From a bacterium UBP1_UBA4783 (lineage in GTDB: Bacteria; Krumholzibacteriota; Krumholzibacteriia; Krumholzibacteriales; Krumholzibacteriaceae): 10,348 bases of DNA. Location: assembly GCA_002403075.1 (NCBI GenBank), contig DHHB01000012.1:1-10348 (forward strand), in the 5' to 3' direction. This document shows, piece after piece, positions 6,042-10,348 of the stretch. A model generated the notes under the pieces. That model searched no databases and was not told where the DNA came from. It saw nothing but the letters and a program-made list of their open reading frames with translations. The stretch's first letter is position 1, and each line of letters begins with the position of its first letter. Both the position numbers and the translations under genes were made by a program.

Positions 6042-7526
6042 GTGGCCGAACGATATCTCAACTGCATCGGGGGCGACTGGGCCCCCGCCGAAAGCGGAGA
6101 GTTCTTCGAAAACAGAAATCCCGCGGACGTGAACGATCTCGTCGGGCTCTTTCCGAAAAGCTCGTCGGTCGACGTCGACCGGGCCGTGAAAGCCGCCGAA
6201 GACGCTTTCGACGCGTGGCGGCTCACGCCGGCTCCGAAGCGGGGAGAGATCCTGTACCGCCTCGGCCGGATACTGCAGGACCGCAAGGAGGAGATCGCGC
6301 GCCTCATGACGCGCGAGATGGGAAAAATAATCAAGGAAACGCGCGGCGACGTTCAGGAAGGGATCGATACCGCCTTCTACGCGGCGGGGGAGGGGCGGCG
6401 CCTCTTCGGAGACACCTGTCCGGTCGAGTTCCGGAACAAATTCGGCATGTCCGTGCGCTGTCCGGTCGGCGTCTGCGGTCTCATCACGCCGTGGAATTTC
6501 CCGATGGCCATCGCCACGTGGAAGATGTTCCCCGCGCTCATCTGCGGAAACACCGTGGTGCTGAAGCCGGCGAGCGACACCCCCGCGTCCGCGGTCAAGC
6601 TCGTCGAGGCGGCCATCGAGGCGGGCGTTCCCGCGGGCGTCGTAAATCTCGTGCACGGCACGGGGAGCGGCGTGGGGATCCCGCTCGTCGAGCATCCGGG
6701 CGTCCGGCTCATATCCTTCACCGGCTCGTCGGCGGTCGGCCGGGACATCGGGGAGCGCTGCGGGAAGCGGCTCAAACGCCTCTCGCTCGAGCTCGGCGGA
6801 AAGAACGCTCAGATCGTCATGGCGGACGCGGATCTCGATCTCGCGCTCGAGGGGGTGCTCTGGGGGGCCTTCGGAACGACGGGGCAGCGGTGCACGGCGA
6901 CGTCGCGCCTCATCCTCCACAAGCCGATCAAGGAAGCCTTCCTCGCGATGCTCGTCGAGCGCGCGAAGAGGATCCGCGTCGGCAACGGCCTCGACGAGTC
7001 CGTGGAGATGGGTCCGCTCGTGAACGAGGGGCAGCGCCGGACGGTCATGGAATACGTCGCGATCGGGAAATCCGAGAGCAGGCTCGTCGCCGGCGGGAAA
7101 CCGCTCGCGGAGGGGCCGCTCCGCGACGGCTGGTTCCACGAACCGACGATCTTCGCCGACGTCGCGCCCTCCGCGCGCATCGCGCAGGAGGAGATCTTCG
7201 GCCCCGTTCTCGCCGTCATCGACGCGGAGGATCTCGACGACGCGATCCGCATCCTGAACGGCACGCGGTACGGGCTCTCGAGCTCCATATACACGCGCGA
7301 CGTGAACGCCGCCTTCAAGGCGATCCGCGATATCGAAGCGGGCATCACGTACGTCAACGGACCGACGATCGGCGCCGAAGTGCAGCTCCCCTTCGGAGGG
7401 GTGAAGGACACGGGGAACGGCCATCGCGAGGCGTCGCACACGGTGCTCGACACCTTCAGCGAATGGAAATCGATCTACGTGGATTTCAGCGGCACGCTGC
7501 AGAAGGCGCAGATAGATCAAGACTAA
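6042..7526 (+). CDS. NAD(P)-dependent aldehyde dehydrogenase
   Basis: The 494-residue product has the normal length of this superfamily and oxidises an aldehyde to its acid in the cytosol. All core motifs are visible: TPWNFP with N152 (oxyanion), K175 in the LKPAS cofactor motif, FTGSSAVG (226-233, cofactor loop), E250 in LELGG (general base), the nucleophile C284 in GQRC, and E384-I-F-G-P (384-388, nicotinamide ribose contact). The FGTTGQRCTA stretch and the end (EWKSIYVDFSG, then LQKAQID) recall a poorly characterised bacterial subfamily related to ALDH7 and alpha-ketoglutarate-semialdehyde dehydrogenases; I recall a Kuenenia protein as its reference. The substrate cannot be read from the sequence. 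The gene has its own promoter and leads a four-gene run, with 63 bases to the next start and no terminator, so co-expression with the DUF4438 and HD genes is likely. The start is a GTG. Confidence 0.95.
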   Translation: MAERYLNCIGGDWAPAESGEFFENRNPADVNDLVGLFPKSSSVDVDRAVKAAEDAFDAWRLTPAPKRGEILYRLGRILQDRKEEIARLMTREMGKIIKETRGDVQEGIDTAFYAAGEGRRLFGDTCPVEFRNKFGMSVRCPVGVCGLITPWNFPMAIATWKMFPALICGNTVVLKPASDTPASAVKLVEAAIEAGVPAGVVNLVHGTGSGVGIPLVEHPGVRLISFTGSSAVGRDIGERCGKRLKRLSLELGGKNAQIVMADADLDLALEGVLWGAFGTTGQRCTATSRLILHKPIKEAFLAMLVERAKRIRVGNGLDESVEMGPLVNEGQRRTVMEYVAIGKSESRLVAGGKPLAEGPLRDGWFHEPTIFADVAPSARIAQEEIFGPVLAVIDAEDLDDAIRILNGTRYGLSSSIYTRDVNAAFKAIRDIEAGITYVNGPTIGAEVQLPFGGVKDTGNGHREASHTVLDTFSEWKSIYVDFSGTLQKAQIDQD

Positions 7527-7545
7527 CGGCCGCCTCTCGCGCGGC

Positions 7546-7569
7546 GTCCGGCGCGCGGGCGCCGCGGAC
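7546..7569 (+). other. GC-rich intercistronic hairpin
   Basis: GTCC/GGAC (7546-7549 with 7566-7569) plus GGCGC/GCGCC (7550-7554 with 7559-7563) can stack into one stem with a 2-base bulge and a 4-base loop. No T-run follows, so it is not an intrinsic terminator. It could mark processing or stabilise the upstream message, or be a by-product of base composition. Confidence 0.3.
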
Positions 7570-7577
7570 CGGCACGC

Positions 7578-7583
7578 GAAGGG
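7578..7583 (+). promoter_or_regulatory. Ribosome binding site favouring the second ATG
   Basis: GAAGGG directly abuts the ATG at 7584 with no spacer but is 6 bases from the ATG at 7590. The second ATG is therefore the better start of the DUF4438 protein, whose relatives, as I recall them, begin with a similar M-I-x-T-N. Confidence 0.65.
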
Positions 7584-7589
7584 ATGTCG

Positions 7590-8597
7590 ATGATCAGAAC
7601 GAACGCGCAAAACTGCGTCATGAAGTCGGTGCTCGGCGTCATCTCCCATCCCCGGATGGCGCTCAAGAGCCCGTACCTCATCGATCCGAACGGAGTGATC
7701 AGCGTGCTTCCCGGAACGGGAGGCATCACCTATAACGTCATGGTGGGGGATTCCGCGCTGAACGCCGCGGGGGATCACCTCGAGCCCGGCGTCAGCATCA
7801 CGCTCGACGAACGCGAGCGGGACGGCGCGAGTCTCGGGGCGCTCAGCGTGCTGACGTGCCTCGGGAACGAGGCGCGCGTCGTGAGCGGCGACGCCGCGGG
7901 CTCCCGCGGAGCGGTCACCGGCAAACACGGGGGCGTCGAGCACGTCATCATCGATTTCCCGCCGGCCGTGCTCGACAAGCTCGTGATCGGCGACCGCATC
8001 CAGATCCGCGCTGTGGGGCAGGGGCTGCTTCTCAAGGATTATCCCGACGTCCGCGTCATGAGCGTCGATCCGGGCCTTTTCGGCGCGATGGGGATCGCCG
8101 TCCAGGGCGGGAACCTCGTCGTGCCGGTCACGCACGTGATCCCCGCCTCGATCATGGGATCGGGCATGGGATCGCGCCACAGCTGGAGCGGCGATTTCGA
8201 TATTCAGCTCGCCGACGTGGAGGTCGTGCAGCGCTACGGTCTGCAGAGCCTCCGGCTCGGCGACGTCGTCGCGATCCGCGACGCCGATTGCCGGTTCGGC
8301 CGATCGATCCGCGGGGGCGCGGTTTCGATCGGCGTCATCGCGCACGCCTCGTGCGTCGTGAGCGGTCACGGGCCCGGCGTGACGGTCGTCATGACGACCG
8401 AGAAGAAGATCATCGTTCCGAAGATCGAACCCGGGGCCAACATTGCGCGCTATCTCGGTATCGGGAGGTTTCGGGAAGCCTCCGCGCGGCCGCCTTCCGC
8501 CGGCCGGCCGCCGGACGCCGCGGATGACGGCGACGAAAGGCCGGCCGAGGGCCGGCCGGCGGGCAGCCCCAGCGGACGCCGCCGCAGACGGAGATAG
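7590..8597 (+). CDS. DUF4438 family protein with arginine-rich C-terminal tail
   Basis: From the ATG at 7590 the product has 335 residues, with no signal peptide or membrane segment, so it is probably cytosolic. I recognise the DUF4438 family by its Gly-rich blocks: PGTGGITYNV (41-50), GDHLEPGVS (61-69), LGNEARVVSGD (91-101) running into GAVTGKHGGVEH (107-118), IGDRIQIRAVGQGL (133-146), GSGMGSRHSW (190-199) and RGGAVSIGVIAH (241-252). The 95-115 segment resembles a KOW-like beta-turn. The family has no established function that I know of, though I recall a Thermotoga structural-genomics structure. His63, His113 and His118 with nearby Asp/Glu could bind metal, which is speculation. After about residue 294 a low-complexity Pro/Gly/Asp/Arg tail of about 40 residues ends in six Arg and looks lineage-specific. 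It lies between an aldehyde dehydrogenase and an HD hydrolase, 19 bases before the latter, suggesting shared expression. Confidence 0.85.
   Translation: MIRTNAQNCVMKSVLGVISHPRMALKSPYLIDPNGVISVLPGTGGITYNVMVGDSALNAAGDHLEPGVSITLDERERDGASLGALSVLTCLGNEARVVSGDAAGSRGAVTGKHGGVEHVIIDFPPAVLDKLVIGDRIQIRAVGQGLLLKDYPDVRVMSVDPGLFGAMGIAVQGGNLVVPVTHVIPASIMGSGMGSRHSWSGDFDIQLADVEVVQRYGLQSLRLGDVVAIRDADCRFGRSIRGGAVSIGVIAHASCVVSGHGPGVTVVMTTEKKIIVPKIEPGANIARYLGIGRFREASARPPSAGRPPDAADDGDERPAEGRPAGSPSGRRRRRR
8539..8557. repeat. GGCCGGCC stem-loop in the DUF4438 tail
   Basis: GGCCGGCC occurs at 8539-8546 and 8550-8557 around a GAG loop. Each copy is itself a palindrome, so the pair is both a direct and an inverted repeat. 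A related GCCGGCCGGC lies at 8499-8508. The repeats fall only in the low-complexity tail of the reading frame and no T-run follows. Slippage or repeat growth in the tail is a possible origin. Confidence 0.55.
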
Positions 8598-8603
8598 CGC
8601 ACG

Positions 8604-8610
8604 AAAGGAG
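8604..8610 (+). promoter_or_regulatory. Ribosome binding site of the HD hydrolase
   Basis: AAAGGAG lies 6 bases before the ATG at 8617. It sets this start over the in-frame upstream codon at 8443, which would add 58 Arg/Pro-rich residues overlapping the DUF4438 gene. Confidence 0.85.
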
Positions 8611-8616
8611 CGACGC

Positions 8617-9165
8617 ATGACCGATTGGAGAGCGATCTATCCCGAGCTCGAGTGGATCACCGACCGTTCTCTCGCCGACAAGGTCGCCGCCGTGTGGGAT
8701 GAGGCGTACCGGCGTGGAGGATGGTCCGGAGACGACATCAAGGGGATCCCCTTCACGCTGCTCGTCGGCGAGACGAGCGTCACGCTCGCGGAGCATACAC
8801 GCCTCGTGACGGGCATATGCCGCTCGGTCGCGGAGACGATGAAGAAAGCCGGATCGGTCCCACTCGACAACGATATCCTCATCGCCGGCGCCCTGCTCCA
8901 CGACGTCGGCAAGCTGCTCGAGTACAAGCGCGCCGCGGGGGGCTTTCAAGTGTCCCGCAGCGGCAAGCTGCTCCGCCATCCGCTCTCCGGCATGGGTCTC
9001 GCCATGAAGGGGGATCTTCCCGAGGACGTGTACCACATCATCGCGGTCCATTCGCGCGAAGGGGAGGGCTCGTATCGCAGCCCCGAGGCCATCGTGCTCC
9101 ATCACGCCGATTTCATAGCGTTCGAGACGATCAAGGCGATGGGCGCGTCTCCGCCGAAGAAATGA
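8617..9165 (+). CDS. Small HD-domain phosphohydrolase
   Basis: The 182-residue protein carries the metal-binding pattern of HD hydrolases: H60 (LAEHTRLV), the signature H95-D96 in ALLHDVGK, H121 (LRHPLSGM), H145 (IIAVHSREG), and D165 in LHHADF with H162/H163 beside it. This H...HD...H...H...D set fits HD proteins with two metal ions. They usually cleave phosphomonoesters or phosphodiesters, often of nucleotides, but the substrate here is unknown. There is no signal peptide or partner domain, and the length is near the minimum for one HD domain plus a short N-terminal part. It begins 19 bases after the DUF4438 stop, and its stop overlaps the next start as ATGA (9162-9165), so expression with both neighbours is expected. 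A role with the DUF4438 protein and aldehyde dehydrogenase is inferred only from gene order. Confidence 0.9.
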   Translation: MTDWRAIYPELEWITDRSLADKVAAVWDEAYRRGGWSGDDIKGIPFTLLVGETSVTLAEHTRLVTGICRSVAETMKKAGSVPLDNDILIAGALLHDVGKLLEYKRAAGGFQVSRSGKLLRHPLSGMGLAMKGDLPEDVYHIIAVHSREGEGSYRSPEAIVLHHADFIAFETIKAMGASPPKK

Positions 9166-10348
9166 GAACCTCCGGATTCGCGGCGCTCGGTCTCTGCTGG
9201 CTTCTCGCCGCGGCGGACGTCTCTCCGGACGCTTCCGCGGGCGCGCCCGGCGCCGCAGGCGTCGACGGGCGGACCGTCGATCGAGTTCCCTCGCAGCGAC
9301 TTCTCTCCCGGATCGAGACGGCGAAACCGGATGAGACGCTCGCGGTCTGGATCTTCTTCCGCGACCGGAGCCCGGCGGCGAAACGGCCCGTCACGGAGAG
9401 GGAGGCCGCGCGGCGTGCTCGCCGCGGGGCGGGGCCGCGGGACGAAAGCGACATCCCCGTCGACCGGGTTTCCGTCGATCTGATCAGACCCCATGTCGTC
9501 CGCATCCGCCACGCGTCGCGGTATTTCAACGCGGTGAGCGCGGACGTGCGCGTATCGGCGATCGCAGCCGTCGCGGCGGTGCCCGCCGTCCGGCGGATCG
9601 ATTGCGTCGCCGCCGGCCGCCCGCCGATCGATCCCGACGGGATATCGCCCGTTCCGCCGGCGCGGGAAGCGGCTCGATCGCCGTCCGCCGACCGTTACGG
9701 GGCGAGCGGTTGCCAGCTCGAACAGATCGGAGCCGCTGCGCTCCTCGAACGCGGATTCAACGGTTCGGGCGCGGCGGGGGGAACCGCTCCCGTCCTCGTC
9801 GCGATACTCGATACCGGATTCCGGCTCGACCACGAGGCGCTCGACCACGTGGACGTCGAGGCCCAGTGGGATTTCATTCAGAACGATTCGACGACCTCGA
9901 ACGAGGACGGGGATCCTTTCCAGCAGGACAGACACGGAACGACCGTTCTCGGCGTCATCGCGGGATTGAGCGACGGAGAGCTCTATGGGCCCGCGTGGGG
10001 CGCGCGCTACCTTCTCGCCAAGACGGAGATCGTCGACCGTGAAATTCCGATCGAGGAGGATCACTGGATCGCGGGGCTCGAATGGGCCGACAGCGCCGGC
10101 GCCGACGTCGTAGCGAGCTCTCTCGGCTACTACGACTGGTACACCTCCGGCGATCTCGACGGAGAGACGGCGCTGTGCACGCGCGCGGCGGATATCGCGG
10201 TCTCGCACGGCGTCGTCGTCGTGAACTCGGCCGGAAACCGGGGCACGGCCGGGCTCGTCGCTCCGGCCGACGGAGACAGCGTGATCGCCGCCGGCGCCGT
10301 CGATTGCCTCGGGGAGATCGCGTATTTCAGCTCCCGCGGACCGACGGC
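9162..10348 (+). CDS. Exported S8 subtilisin-like serine protease (3' end beyond the window)
   Basis: The frame stays open to the window end, giving 395 complete codons. It starts with an ATG overlapping the HD gene's stop by four bases, preceded only by a weak GAAGAA, so translational coupling is likely. Residues 1-26 form a signal peptide with probable cleavage after A24-S25-A26. Residues about 58-150 look like an I9-type inhibitory propeptide (AVWIFFRDR, then SRYFNAVSADV and a final V-P-A-V-R-R). The peptidase domain shows D217 in VAILDTG, H258 in DRHGTT, and the oxyanion N359 in NSAGN, then FSSRGPT at 389-395. The catalytic serine (G-T-S motif) should follow just outside the window and cannot be confirmed. 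Such proteases are secreted, self-cleaving peptidases, and FCB members often carry a sorting tail at the unseen C-terminus. A functional link to the upstream cytosolic genes is doubtful despite the shared transcript. Confidence 0.92.
   Translation, partial: MRTSGFAALGLCWLLAAADVSPDASAGAPGAAGVDGRTVDRVPSQRLLSRIETAKPDETLAVWIFFRDRSPAAKRPVTEREAARRARRGAGPRDESDIPVDRVSVDLIRPHVVRIRHASRYFNAVSADVRVSAIAAVAAVPAVRRIDCVAAGRPPIDPDGISPVPPAREAARSPSADRYGASGCQLEQIGAAALLERGFNGSGAAGGTAPVLVAILDTGFRLDHEALDHVDVEAQWDFIQNDSTTSNEDGDPFQQDRHGTTVLGVIAGLSDGELYGPAWGARYLLAKTEIVDREIPIEEDHWIAGLEWADSAGADVVASSLGYYDWYTSGDLDGETALCTRAADIAVSHGVVVVNSAGNRGTAGLVAPADGDSVIAAGAVDCLGEIAYFSSRGPT

Noticed and set aside
7584..7589. The ATG at 7584 as start of the DUF4438 protein
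   Set aside because: The GAAGGG site touches it with no spacer, while the ATG at 7590 has a normal 6-base spacing. The difference is two residues, so this is a preference and not a certainty.
5972..7735. A 587-codon + strand frame overlapping the aldehyde dehydrogenase
   Set aside because: It is out of frame with a complete aldehyde dehydrogenase, and its translation is Arg/Gly-rich without any domain.
8443..8616. A 58-residue N-terminal extension of the HD protein
   Set aside because: It overlaps the DUF4438 gene and is Arg/Pro-rich. The ATG at 8617 has AAAGGAG at ideal spacing.
4488..8618. A 1376-codon open frame on the - strand spanning four + strand genes
   Set aside because: It lies opposite genes with clear families, signal peptides and ribosome binding sites. 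In GC-rich DNA with G/C third positions the opposite strand rarely has stops, and the translation is Arg/Asp/Val/His-rich without domains.
9102..10208. A 368-codon open frame on the - strand opposite the protease
   Set aside because: The + strand frame contains subtilase D, H and N motifs, whereas the - strand product is an Arg-rich shadow.

Overview
The window is GC-rich bacterial DNA in which every supported gene lies on the + strand. It looks like a member of the FCB-type candidate phyla (Eisenbacteria, Krumholzibacteria or Latescibacteria are plausible). This is inferred from the GC-rich codon use, the FlgD/Por-secretion-like C-terminal tails ending in [KR]-[MI]-V-x-[LI]-R, the large lipoproteins with Ig/FnIII-like W-x-G-x-D-x-DG motifs, and an exported subtilase of the kind common in these lineages. 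No 16S rRNA or other phylogenetic marker is present, so the placement is tentative.

Layout. Positions 1-24 are the last codons of an upstream gene, closed by a strong intrinsic terminator at 61-94. A clear sigma70-type promoter in an AT-rich island (154-181), whose -10 box sits inside a short perfect dyad, drives a three-gene block. This block encodes two large lipoproteins (238-2193 and 2252-4516) and a secreted protein with a FlgD-like C-terminal domain (4551-5819). A second strong terminator with a GAAA tetraloop closes it at 5841-5874. The two lipoproteins share the same N-terminal module and look like divergent paralogues. The second also carries a C-terminal region resembling a degenerate class I glutamine-amidotransferase fold.

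A second promoter (5941-5969) precedes a run of four tightly spaced genes with no terminator between them. They are an NAD(P)-dependent aldehyde dehydrogenase (6042-7526), a DUF4438 protein of unknown function with an arginine-rich tail (7590-8597), a small HD-domain phosphohydrolase (8617-9165), and an exported S8 subtilase (9162 to beyond the window). The subtilase overlaps the HD gene by ATGA and is cut by the window end before its catalytic serine.

How they may work together. The first block is a cell-envelope or surface set: two lipid-anchored modular proteins plus one secreted protein with a sorting-type tail. In the second block, the aldehyde dehydrogenase, DUF4438 protein and HD hydrolase are cytosolic and could form an uncharacterised metabolic unit, with the protease co-transcribed but probably unrelated in function. 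That triad is the best candidate for something undescribed, but nothing in the sequence names its substrate. No mobile elements, CRISPR arrays, tRNAs or rRNAs were seen, and no gene-free stretch exceeds 300 bases.
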